Assembly (NCBI GenBank): GCA_900550345.1
Contig: URRX01000041.1
Span: 1 to 10,410 of the forward strand
Direction: 5' to 3'
DNA length: 10,410 nucleotides
Origin: an uncultured Anaerococcus sp.
GTDB taxonomy: Bacteria; Bacillota; Clostridia; Tissierellales; Peptoniphilaceae
The position numbers and the translations under genes are program-made. The notes beneath the pieces were generated by a model. It ran no database searches. It was given only the letters and a program-made list of their open reading frames with translations, and was not told where the DNA came from. Below, in pieces: positions 1 through 7,229 of this stretch (the stretch's first letter is position 1; every line of letters begins with the position of its first letter).

Positions 1-1
1 A

Positions 2-448
2 GATTTAGATGAATATTTTTCTTATTTTAAAGATAAGGATATAATCACAAACATAGAAATAAAAACAAATGTTATTGAATATGAAAATATAGAGAAATTA
101 TTGATGGGTAAAATTTATGGATATGGTTTGGTTGATAAGGTAATTATCTCATCTTTTAACATTAATTCATTGAAAAGGATAAGAGAAATAGATACAAAAA
201 TTCCTCTAGCTTATTTAACTAGTAAAAAGATTGATAATATCAAAAATATTTGTGAAGACTTGAATTTACAGTATTATCATCCAAAAAATACAGCTATTAG
301 TCCTCAAGAAATTATTGATTTAAAAGAAATGGGAGTTTTAACCAATATATGGTTTTCAAATAAAAAAGAGGACTATGATAAATTAGAACTTTTAAATCCA
401 AATGGAATTATTACAAATCATGTTGAAAAATTTATAAAAAAAATCTAG
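2..448 (+). CDS. Glycerophosphodiester phosphodiesterase, C-terminal part (5' end outside window)
   Basis: The reading frame is open from the first complete codon at base 2 to TAG at 446-448, so this is the last 148 residues of a longer protein. A TTG at 101 is only an internal codon, since the frame continues upstream without a stop. The fragment opens with a short helix-like stretch, then ITNIEIKT. This is the conserved beta-strand of the GDPD family, a TIM barrel that hydrolyses glycerophosphodiesters to glycerol-3-phosphate and an alcohol; its Glu lies near the metal site. VIISSFN follows about 25 residues later and is another family hallmark (DRVIISSFN-type strand). The end has ISPQEI...MGVLTNIWFSNKKEDY...NPNGIITNHVEKF, matching the last strands, where the family usually has W-x-V-N and G-x-x-T-D/N-x-P. 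The N-terminal catalytic HRG segment is not in the window. It is convergent with the activase gene and shares its terminator. Confidence 0.85.
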   Translation, partial: DLDEYFSYFKDKDIITNIEIKTNVIEYENIEKLLMGKIYGYGLVDKVIISSFNINSLKRIREIDTKIPLAYLTSKKIDNIKNICEDLNLQYYHPKNTAISPQEIIDLKEMGVLTNIWFSNKKEDYDKLELLNPNGIITNHVEKFIKKI

Positions 449-473
449 CAAAATTTTGCTAGATTTTTCTTTT
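436..473. terminator. Bidirectional intrinsic terminator between convergent genes
   Basis: Bases 441-453 and 454-466 are perfect reverse complements (a 26-bp palindrome containing AATCTAGC/GCTAGATT). A T-rich run follows on the + side (464-473) and an A-run precedes it at 434-443, which becomes a U-run on the - strand. The hairpin starts inside the last codons of the + gene and lies 6 nt before the stop codon of the - gene. It can therefore serve both the phosphodiesterase and the activase. Confidence 0.85.
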
Positions 474-3400
474 ATGCTTTTACATTTTCTTTTAGGTTTT
501 CTTTGGCTTGGCTCATCATTAATTTCACTCTGTTTATTTGATTTACTTCACTTGCACCCGGATCGTAGTCAATTGCTACAATATTTGCTTGAGGATAAAT
601 TTCTCTTATTTTTTTCATTACACCTTTTCCTGTAATATGGTTTGGTAGACAACCAAATGGTTGAATACAAACAATATTCGGTGCATCTTGGTGGATTAAT
701 TCTACCATTTCCCCTGCCAAAAGCCAGCCTTCTCCTGCTTGATTTCCTATGCTTGTAACTTCTTTAGCAAAATCTACTACATCATTTATATAAACAGGTT
801 CTGAAAATCTTTTTGAATTTTTTAAGGCTTTTCTTATTGGTTTTCTATAAATTTCAATTGTATTTATAGCAGTTTTTCCAAAAAACGCTGCCAACGGACT
901 TTTTCCATATAAATCTTTTTTTATTTCTGTATTTTTTAAACAATACATAAAAAAGTCCATTAAATCTGGAACAATTACTTCTGCTCCTTCTTCTTCCAAG
1001 GTATCTTGAAGGTGGTTATTTGCTTCTTGTAAATATTTTACAAGAATTTCTCCAACAATTCCTGCTTTTGGCTTTTTGATATCCAAAATTTCAACATTGT
1101 CAAATTCTTCTACAATGTCTTTTATAATTTTTCTATAAGTTTTTGAACTCATTTTAATAATATTATCTCTACAGATTTCAATCCATTTCTCTTTTAATTT
1201 ATTAACAGATCCTTTTTCTTTCTCATAAGGTCTAGTTGCATTTGAAACCCTATTTATTAAATCTCCTAAAAGTAAAGACCTAATTGAATTAATTAAAAGT
1301 GGTATATTTGAAACTTTTTTAAGATCAAAGCCTGAATGTGATTCTATTCCTTGGGCTGATAAGGCAATTACAGGAATTTGTGGATAGCCTGCATCTTTTA
1401 ATGCCTTTCTTATATAGCCAACATAATTAGATGCACGACAAGCTCCCCCTGTTTGAGTCATTAAAAGTGCTAATTTATCCGGATTATATCTTCCAGAATT
1501 TACAGCCTCCATAAATTGACCTACAACTGTAATTGATGGATAACAAGAATCATTGTTTACATACTTCAAACCATTATCTATAACTTTTTCATCAACTTTA
1601 TTTAAAAACTCGACCTTATATCCATTTCCATTAAAAAGTTTTTCTAAAATTTGAAAATGCTCTCTTGCCATTTGTGGAGCAAGAATTGTGTAACCTTGAT
1701 CTTTCATTTCCTTTGTAAATTCATGGTTTTCATAAGAAATCTTATCTTCTCTTTTTCTTAGATGAATATCTTCTTTATTTTGTTGGCTTAAGGCTTGAAT
1801 TAAAGATCTAATTCTAATTTTAACAGCTCCAAGATTTGAAACTTCATCAATTTTTAATAGAGTATAAATTTTTCCATTTGCTTCTAATATATCTTGAACT
1901 TGATCAGTTGTTACTGCGTCAAGTCCACAACCAAATGAATTTAGTTGAACTAATTGAAGGCATGGATCTTTTCCTACAAATTCTGCTGCCCTATATAGTC
2001 TTGCATGATATGACCATTGATCCAAAACTCTAGTCTTATTTTCCAAATCTTCTGTAGAATAAGCAATAGCATCTTCAGATAAAACTGGAATTCTCATAGA
2101 CTCAATTAATTCTGGAATTCCATGATTTATTTCAGGATCAATATGGTAAGGACGACCTGCAAGAACTATGGCTTTTTCATTATTTACATGAACATATTCA
2201 AGTATTTCTCTTCCCTTTTTTCTAATATCTTCATGATAATCTGCTTGTTTTTCCCAAGCATTTTTTACTGCATTTATTATTTGATTTTTCTTTAAAACAA
2301 ATCCATCATGCTCATATCCTTCAAAAATTTCTACAAGTCTATCGCCAATAATTTTTTCAGATTCAAATGAAAGATATGGTGCCATATATTTAACATTTTT
2401 TAAACCGTCTACATTATTTTTAATTACATCAGGATATCCTGATACAACTGGGCAATTCATATGATTTTGTGCCCTATCAAATTGCTTATATTCATAAAAA
2501 ATTGCTGGATAAAATAAAATATCTATATCTTTTTCCAATAAATTTTCTATATGACCATGGGTGATTTTTGCAGGATAACAAGCTGTTTCTGATGAAATTG
2601 TTGCAATTCCTTTTTCATAAATTTCTCTACTTGATTTATCTGATAAGATTACATCAAAACCAAGAGATGTAAAAAATTCATGCCAGAAAGGATAATCTTC
2701 ATACATATTTAAAACTCTTGGTAGGCCAACTTTACCTAGAATATTTTTATCTCCTAAAGTAGGTCTATCAAATAATAGTTTATTTTTAAATTTGTACATA
2801 TTAAGATCTGCCAAAGTTTCTTCTTGTTTTACTCCAGCTCCTCTTTCACACCTATTTCCTGTAATAAATCTTGATCCGTCTGGGAAAATATTTATTTGTA
2901 GAGAACAATTATTTGTACATTTTCCGCATCTTGCAGATTTTTGTGTATAAGTAAAATTATCAATTTCAGCTTCTGATAAAATTTTGGAATGGCCTGTTGA
3001 TTTTTCTTTAGAAATTAAAGCCATACCCATAGCTCCCATAAGACCAGAAATTTCTGGTCTTGTTACATTTCTTGATGATAATTTTTCAAAGGATCTTAAA
3101 ATTGCATCACCATAAAAAGTTCCACCTTGGACAACTATATTTTCACCTAAAGATTTTGGATCTCTAACTTTTATAACTTTTTGGATGGCATTTTTTATTA
3201 CAGAATAACAAAGTCCTGCTGCTATATCAGAAACATCTGATCCTTCTTTTTGGGCTTGTTTAACCTTTGAATTCATAAAAACTGTACATCTTGAACCCAA
3301 ATCTGCTGGTTCTTTTGCAAAAAGAGCTTTTTGTTGAAATTCTTCTACTGAAAGTCCTACACTTGCTGCAAAAGTTGACAAGAATGATCCACATCCTGAT

Positions 3401-4731
3401 GAGCAAGATTCATTTAATTGAATTGAATCGATTATTCCATCTCTTATATGCATAGCTTTCATATCTTGGCCACCAATATCCAAAATAAAATCTACATCTG
3501 GATCAAAAAATTTGGCCGCAGAATAATGAGCTATAGTTTCCACTTCCCCATTATCAATATGAAGAGCTTTTCTAATAAATTCTTCTCCATAACCACAAAT
3601 TCCTGATGAAACAATTTTAGCTTTTGGTGAAATATTTTTGTAAGCATCTTTTAGCATAGAAATTACAACTTCAAGTGGTTTTCCAAGATTCATCCTATAA
3701 TCTTGGTGCAGTATTTCATTATCTTCACTAATAAGGACGATTTTTGAAGTAGTAGAGCCTGCATCTATTCCTAGATAAATTTCTCCCTCATAATCTTTTA
3801 TATCTTTATATTTTACAAGGTTAGTCTCATGTCTTTTCTTAAATTCTTTATATTCTTTTTCATCTTCAAAAAGCCTATCCATTTTTTTAGTCATTTCCAT
3901 ATCAACTTTTTTATCTTCTTCTAAAGATTTAATAAGTGATTTATAAGAAATAGGCTTTTCATCTTTTGACAAAATTGCAGCGCCTTTTGCAACATAAATT
4001 TGTGCATCATCTGGAATATAAAAATTATTTTCTTCTTCGCCCAAAGTTTCTATAAACCTATCTCTAAGAGCTTTCAAAAAATGAAGAGGTCCACCCAAAA
4101 AAGTTACATTTCCTTTAATAGGCCTACCACAAGCTAGGTTTGAAATTGTTTGATTTACAACTGATTGAAAAACAGAAATAGCTATATCTTCCCTACTTGC
4201 TCCTTGGTTCATCAAAGCTTGAATATCAGTTTTTGCAAAAACTCCACAACGACTAGCTATAGGATAAATTTTTTTATAATTTTTACTTAAGTCATTTAAT
4301 CCAGAAGCATCAGTATCAAGTAAAGCTGCCATTTGATCTATAAAAGCACCAGTACCACCAGCACAAATAGAATTCATCCTTTGCTCAACAGAACCTTTAA
4401 GATAAGTTATCTTTGAATCTTCACCACCAAGTTCAATAACTACATCAGTCTGAGGAATAAATTCTTTTATAGCCTTAGTTTCAGCGATAACTTCTTGAAC
4501 AAAATTAATTCCCAAATATTTTTCAACAAACATTCCACCGGAGCCTGTGACATTAACTGTTAAATAGTCATCCTTGAACCTATCATAAGCTTCATTCAAT
4601 ACATCTGTAACTGTTTGTTTTACATCTGATTTATGCCTTCTATAGACAGAATAAAGAGTGTTAAAATTATCATCAGTAATAACAATCTTTACTGTCGTAG
4701 AGCCGACATCAAGTCCCATATGTAAATTCAT
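472..4731 (-). CDS. Giant acyl-CoA dehydratase activase-like fusion: two BadF/BcrA ATPase domains, Cys-rich linker, DUF2229 and HgdB-like region
   Basis: The protein has 1419 residues. Two ASKHA-fold activase domains stand in tandem. Domain 1 (about 1-260) has DVGSTTVK at 8-15, ELGGEDSK at 100-107, ICAGGTGAF with Cys123, and SRCGVF with Cys162. Domain 2 (about 318-580) has GIDAGSTTSK at 321-330, DIGGQDMK at 418-425, SCSSGCGSF with Cys443 and Cys447, and SRCTVF with Cys482. Both Cys pairs are 39 residues apart, as in HgdC (Cys127/Cys166), the ATP-driven [4Fe-4S] electron donor of 2-hydroxyglutaryl-CoA dehydratase. A CX2CX3CX18C motif (602-628) follows, then a DUF2229-type region (about 665-900, ETACYPAK) and a dehydratase-subunit-like part with Cys at 935, 1063, 1098 and 1361. 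The likely role is ATP-gated low-potential electron transfer in the cytoplasm; the substrate is unknown. The ATG is preceded by GGAAGGGA. No hgdA/hgdB genes are adjacent, so its partner is either elsewhere or built in. Confidence 0.9.
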   Translation of the reverse strand: MNLHMGLDVGSTTVKIVITDDNFNTLYSVYRRHKSDVKQTVTDVLNEAYDRFKDDYLTVNVTGSGGMFVEKYLGINFVQEVIAETKAIKEFIPQTDVVIELGGEDSKITYLKGSVEQRMNSICAGGTGAFIDQMAALLDTDASGLNDLSKNYKKIYPIASRCGVFAKTDIQALMNQGASREDIAISVFQSVVNQTISNLACGRPIKGNVTFLGGPLHFLKALRDRFIETLGEEENNFYIPDDAQIYVAKGAAILSKDEKPISYKSLIKSLEEDKKVDMEMTKKMDRLFEDEKEYKEFKKRHETNLVKYKDIKDYEGEIYLGIDAGSTTSKIVLISEDNEILHQDYRMNLGKPLEVVISMLKDAYKNISPKAKIVSSGICGYGEEFIRKALHIDNGEVETIAHYSAAKFFDPDVDFILDIGGQDMKAMHIRDGIIDSIQLNESCSSGCGSFLSTFAASVGLSVEEFQQKALFAKEPADLGSRCTVFMNSKVKQAQKEGSDVSDIAAGLCYSVIKNAIQKVIKVRDPKSLGENIVVQGGTFYGDAILRSFEKLSSRNVTRPEISGLMGAMGMALISKEKSTGHSKILSEAEIDNFTYTQKSARCGKCTNNCSLQINIFPDGSRFITGNRCERGAGVKQEETLADLNMYKFKNKLLFDRPTLGDKNILGKVGLPRVLNMYEDYPFWHEFFTSLGFDVILSDKSSREIYEKGIATISSETACYPAKITHGHIENLLEKDIDILFYPAIFYEYKQFDRAQNHMNCPVVSGYPDVIKNNVDGLKNVKYMAPYLSFESEKIIGDRLVEIFEGYEHDGFVLKKNQIINAVKNAWEKQADYHEDIRKKGREILEYVHVNNEKAIVLAGRPYHIDPEINHGIPELIESMRIPVLSEDAIAYSTEDLENKTRVLDQWSYHARLYRAAEFVGKDPCLQLVQLNSFGCGLDAVTTDQVQDILEANGKIYTLLKIDEVSNLGAVKIRIRSLIQALSQQNKEDIHLRKREDKISYENHEFTKEMKDQGYTILAPQMAREHFQILEKLFNGNGYKVEFLNKVDEKVIDNGLKYVNNDSCYPSITVVGQFMEAVNSGRYNPDKLALLMTQTGGACRASNYVGYIRKALKDAGYPQIPVIALSAQGIESHSGFDLKKVSNIPLLINSIRSLLLGDLINRVSNATRPYEKEKGSVNKLKEKWIEICRDNIIKMSSKTYRKIIKDIVEEFDNVEILDIKKPKAGIVGEILVKYLQEANNHLQDTLEEEGAEVIVPDLMDFFMYCLKNTEIKKDLYGKSPLAAFFGKTAINTIEIYRKPIRKALKNSKRFSEPVYINDVVDFAKEVTSIGNQAGEGWLLAGEMVELIHQDAPNIVCIQPFGCLPNHITGKGVMKKIREIYPQANIVAIDYDPGASEVNQINRVKLMMSQAKENLKENVKA

Positions 4732-5020
4732 ACACTTTCCCTTCCTATATATTAAAAATTTATTTTATATTTAAAATCAACATAGAATTTCTATAAAATC
4801 CTACAATATATATTCTATTCCAATAAAAAGTAAATACAAGCAAAAAAGTCGGTTTTATCTAATAAATTAAATAAAAATTATTTTGTAAAATCTTTTAAAA
4901 TCTATGTGTTAAATTTGTAAAAACCATCTTAACTCGTATCAATATATAATAGATTAAATCTATAAAATTATCAAGGATTATTTAGAAATTATATATTATA
5001 AAAAATGATAAAAATAAGCA
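4732..5020. other. AT-rich non-coding stretch upstream of the activase (long leader)
   Basis: There is no convincing reading frame on either strand. The stretch holds the ribosome binding site (GGAAGGGA, about 8 nt from the ATG), the predicted promoter at 4946-4974 and the roughly 200-nt leader between them. I see no strong hairpin, T-box or known riboswitch signature in the leader. Confidence 0.5.
4946..4974 (-). promoter_or_regulatory. Predicted sigma-A promoter of the activase gene
   Basis: On the - strand, TTGATA (4974-4969) is separated by exactly 17 nt from TATTAT (4951-4946), close to the TTGACA/TATAAT consensus. Transcription would start near 4939, giving an untranslated leader of about 208 nt before the ATG at 4731. 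The background is very AT-rich, so chance matches are possible; weaker alternatives lie closer to the gene, such as a TTTACT...TATATT pair around 4785-4830. Confidence 0.5.
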
Positions 5021-5022
5021 CA

Positions 5023-5049
5023 AAAAAAAGCCTTCATAAAGAAGACTCA
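5023..5049 (-). terminator. Intrinsic terminator (distal copy) downstream of the cysteine hydrolase
   Basis: On the - strand the stem AGTCTTC / GAAGGCT (7 pairs, one G-T) with loop TTTAT is followed by eight T residues (bases 5029-5022). It is the only copy of this stem with a U-tract. It ends any transcript coming from the hydrolase gene about 340 nt beyond its stop codon. Confidence 0.75.
5031..5049. repeat. Left 19-bp direct repeat flanking the 320-bp element
   Basis: CCTTCATAAAGAAGACTCA differs from the right copy at 5370-5388 by one base (A instead of G at 5045). It is also the stem of the terminator above. It may be a target duplication or a duplicated terminator arm. Confidence 0.8.
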
Positions 5050-5369
5050 GAATGTTGACAGAGTATACAAACACTCACGCTAAGAATATCATACGGAAAA
5101 AATTGATTTGATTTCAAATTTGAAAATTCGTCAAAAATCGCACTCTAAAATTTAAAGCAAAAATGATTTATTCAAATAATTAGCTTCAATTAAATTTTAG
5201 TTCTTCGTTTTATTCCGAGGGATAAATATTAAAACCGTGCCACTGGCACAATTTTAAGCTATTTATCGGTTATCGCTTTAGCGAGTTTGCGATTTTAGAA
5301 TTTTAAATTTAGAAATCAACAATTTTTGGAGTCAGATATTCGTGCTTGAGGGTTTGTCTACACTCTCAT
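5050..5369. repeat. Structured 320-bp inverted-repeat (MITE-like) element with no reading frame
   Basis: The outer arms are imperfect inverted repeats: 5061-5090 (from GAGTATACAAAC to GAATATC) pairs with 5335-5365 (from GATATTCGTG to CTACACTC). The pairing resumes inward at about 5100-5145 against 5284-5324 (shared TTGATTTC, AAATTT, AAATTC and AAAATCGC blocks). The core has three further hairpins. CTAAAATTTAA at 5145-5155 pairs perfectly with 5190-5200. At 5221-5267, GATAAATA, TTAAAA and GTGCC pair with GGCAC, TTTTAA and TATTTATC around an ACT loop. TCGC-TTTA-GCGA lies at 5273-5284. The whole can fold as a branched, cloverleaf-like structure. There is no transposase or long ORF. GC-containing patches such as GTGCCACTGGCAC stand out from the AT-rich surroundings. 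It could be a non-autonomous transposable element or a structured non-coding RNA; the sequence alone does not decide. Confidence 0.7.
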
Positions 5370-5388
5370 CCTTCATAAAGAAGGCTCA
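5370..5388. repeat. Right 19-bp direct repeat flanking the 320-bp element
   Basis: CCTTCATAAAGAAGGCTCA ends 2 nt before the hydrolase stop codon. Read on the - strand it is a CCTTC/GAAGG hairpin directly after the gene, but no T-run follows, so on its own it is a poor terminator. Together with the left copy it looks like one ancestral terminator that was split and duplicated. Confidence 0.8.
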
Positions 5389-5390
5389 AA

Positions 5391-5996
5391 TTATTTTCTC
5401 AAATCTTTTACCATTTTAGAAATTTCTTTAAAATTTTCATCCTTTGCATTACTTGCTAAATCAAACATAATCATTTCTGTATTTACAAGGCTTGCTCCCA
5501 TATCAGAAATTGCTTTTAAACCTAAATCTTTTTGTTCTTTATTAAAACTTGAAACTGCATCTTCTACTACAAATACCTTATATCCTTCAAAGAGTAATCT
5601 TCTTACAGTTTGAAATACACAAATATGACTTTCTGCTCCAGTAATTACTACATTTGTAATATTATTTTCTTTTAAATATGAAAAAACTTCATCAGTAATT
5701 GCATCAAAACTTGTTTTTGAAAAAATGTGATCTTGGTCTAGAAATTCTTTGATATCAGCAACGCTTTGACCTAGTCCTTTTGGATATTGTTCAGTTGCAA
5801 TTTTTTTGATTCCATACATATCAAATACTTTCAAAAGTGCTGATGATTTTTTTACTATTTTTTCAGATTCAAAAATTGCAGGCATCAATTTTTCTTGAAG
5901 ATCAATTACCAATAAAAGTGTATTTTCCTTGCTATCATAAGTTTTTGTATCAAAATTATAACCTTCAATATAAAAATTTCCTATTTCTCTTTCCAT
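5391..5996 (-). CDS. Isochorismatase-family cysteine hydrolase
   Basis: The 201 residues form a single alpha/beta hydrolase domain of the isochorismatase/nicotinamidase superfamily. The catalytic triad is visible: Asp32 in LLVIDLQEKL, Lys94 in FSKTSFDA, and the nucleophile Cys126 in ESHICVFQT, with the usual VVITG strand just before it. DAVSS at 146-150 is the last typical strand. The family hydrolyses small amides or vinyl ethers (isochorismate, nicotinamide, N-carbamoyl compounds); the substrate here cannot be read from sequence. An N-terminal extension of about 25 residues precedes the first strand. The ATG is preceded by AGGGGG and overlaps the end of the radical SAM gene by 16 nt, so the two are probably co-transcribed and translationally coupled. 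Nothing in the immediate context identifies a nicotinate or siderophore pathway. Confidence 0.85.
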   Translation of the reverse strand: MEREIGNFYIEGYNFDTKTYDSKENTLLLVIDLQEKLMPAIFESEKIVKKSSALLKVFDMYGIKKIATEQYPKGLGQSVADIKEFLDQDHIFSKTSFDAITDEVFSYLKENNITNVVITGAESHICVFQTVRRLLFEGYKVFVVEDAVSSFNKEQKDLGLKAISDMGASLVNTEMIMFDLASNAKDENFKEISKMVKDLRK

Positions 5997-6904
5997 AAAT
6001 CCCCCTGATTTTTGTTTTTATCTTTTAATTTTTTATCTATAGTTGACAAAACTCTTGCCTTATTTTTTGACCAAGTAGGCCAAATAATTCTATCACGACG
6101 TCCATCGCCTGTTAGTCTTTGAACTACTATATTTGGATTTAAACTCTCCAAAATAAGTATAACATATGAAACATACTCGTCCAAAGTCATAGTAAATTGA
6201 TTTTGATTTTTTAAATAATAATCATAAATCCTAGAATTTTTTTCTATATAAAGATTATGAATTTTAATCCCCCAAAATTTTCTTTCATTTATATAATTAA
6301 CATTATTCAAAAAATCATCAATTTTTTCATTAGGAAGACCTATTATAATATGAGCCAAAGTTTTTATATTTTTTTCTTTTAATTTCAAAAGACCTTGGTC
6401 GAATTCTTTATGAGTATATCCCCTATTTATGAATTTAATAGATTTTTCGTTTATAGATTGAAGACCTAACTCAACAATTAGAAAAGTTTTTTTATTTAAA
6501 TCATCAAGTAATTCAATAACTTCATCTGAAAGACAATCTGCACGAGTTGCAATAGATAAGCCCATAATATTAGGATTTTCAATAGCCCCATAGAATAATT
6601 TTTTCATCTTTTGAATATTACCATAGGTTGAAGTGAAATTTTGAAAATAAGCAATGTAGCCTTCTCTTCTTTCTGGTTTTCTTAATCTTCTTATTTGAAA
6701 ATCAATTTGCTTATCCAAATCATCATTTCTTGTAAAATCTCCCGCCCCATTTTCAGAGCAATATATACATCCCTTATTTGAAATCTTTCCATCTCTATTT
6801 GGGCAAGTAAATCCACCATCAAGGGGTACTTTTATTATTTTTTTATTAAATTTTTTCTTAAAATAAGAATCTAAATCCTTATATCTTTTTTTATTTATTT
6901 CCAT
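5981..6904 (-). CDS. Radical SAM protein, YhcC/YtqA (TIGR01212) type
   Basis: The protein has 307 residues. FTCPNRDGK followed by GCIYCS gives Cys34, Cys46 and Cys49, the wide CX11CX2C spacing of Elp3-like/YhcC proteins rather than the classical CX3CX2C; these ligate the SAM-binding [4Fe-4S] cluster. Further family marks are AYFQNFTSTYG (85-95), SIATRADCLSDEV (117-129), VELGLQS (144-150), HIIIGLPNE (185-193) and a C-terminal GDLW. Length fits the family. From my knowledge of the literature, YtqA-type proteins in Gram-positives have been linked to wobble-uridine (mnm5s2U) tRNA modification, with the name MnmL; a neighbouring methyltransferase gene (YtqB/MnmM) is not present here. The start is the only reasonable Met, but no clear Shine-Dalgarno precedes it (AAAGTAAAATAAAATT), and it lies about 22 nt beyond the rpsR terminator. 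It overlaps the next gene by 16 nt. Confidence 0.85.
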   Translation of the reverse strand: MEINKKRYKDLDSYFKKKFNKKIIKVPLDGGFTCPNRDGKISNKGCIYCSENGAGDFTRNDDLDKQIDFQIRRLRKPERREGYIAYFQNFTSTYGNIQKMKKLFYGAIENPNIMGLSIATRADCLSDEVIELLDDLNKKTFLIVELGLQSINEKSIKFINRGYTHKEFDQGLLKLKEKNIKTLAHIIIGLPNEKIDDFLNNVNYINERKFWGIKIHNLYIEKNSRIYDYYLKNQNQFTMTLDEYVSYVILILESLNPNIVVQRLTGDGRRDRIIWPTWSKNKARVLSTIDKKLKDKNKNQGDLWKEK

Positions 6905-6925
6905 AATTTTATTTTACTTTTATAT

Positions 6926-6953
6926 AAAAAAAAGACACCCTTAGGCGTCTTTT
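6926..6953 (-). terminator. Intrinsic terminator of the rpsF-ssb-rpsR operon
   Basis: On the - strand, GACGCC-TAAG-GGTGTC (6949-6934, six pairs with one G-T) is preceded by AAAA and followed by eight T residues. It lies about 36 nt after the rpsR stop codon and only about 22 nt before the radical SAM start codon. Confidence 0.85.
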
Positions 6954-6988
6954 GCTTGCTTATTGAAAGTTTTTATTTTTATTTATCT

Positions 6989-7213
6989 TTAATTATCTTC
7001 GTATGGCAATAAAGCTACTTGTCTAGCTCTTTTGATTGCTCTTGTAATTTCTCTTTGATGTTTCGCATTTAGTCCTGTAACTCTTCTTGGTAGGATCTTT
7101 CCTCTATCAGAAACAAATCTTTTTAGAGTATCAACATCCTTGTAATCTATTACTTTTGAAGGGTCTTTGACAAATGGATCGACTTTTTTTCTTGGTCTGA
7201 AATTTCTACGCAT
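6989..7213 (-). CDS. rpsR: 30S ribosomal protein S18
   Basis: The protein has 74 residues, the usual length. Recognisable family sequence includes IDYKDVDTLKRFVSD, GKILPRRVTG and the C-terminal RAIKRARQVALLPY. It binds S6 in the platform of the 30S subunit. The segment KVDPFVKDP occupies the place where zinc-binding S18 paralogues have KVCxFC, so this is a C-minus (zinc-independent) form. The start codon follows AGGAGG with 5 nt spacing and lies 16 nt after ssb. It is the last gene of its operon, followed by a terminator; rplI, which joins this operon in many other bacteria, is absent. Confidence 0.97.
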   Translation of the reverse strand: MRRNFRPRKKVDPFVKDPSKVIDYKDVDTLKRFVSDRGKILPRRVTGLNAKHQREITRAIKRARQVALLPYEDN

Positions 7214-7229
7214 TTTATCCTCCTAAAAT

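Noticed and set aside
101..103. TTG at 101 as the start of the phosphodiesterase
   Set aside because: The frame is open to the window edge and upstream residues contain the family strand NIEIKT, so the gene starts outside the window.
1836..2033. Open frame of 65 codons on the + strand
   Set aside because: It lies wholly inside the activase gene on the other strand, has Leu/His-rich low-complexity composition and no ribosome binding site; a shadow frame.
5050..5369. Group II intron or known large RNA (OLE, raiA type)
   Set aside because: No domain V-like hairpin or intron-encoded protein, and I could not match the conserved features I know of these RNAs.
5031..5388. CRISPR array or tRNA-like gene in the 660-bp gap
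   Set aside because: There are only two direct repeats 320 bp apart with no regular spacers, and no acceptor/T-arm pattern.
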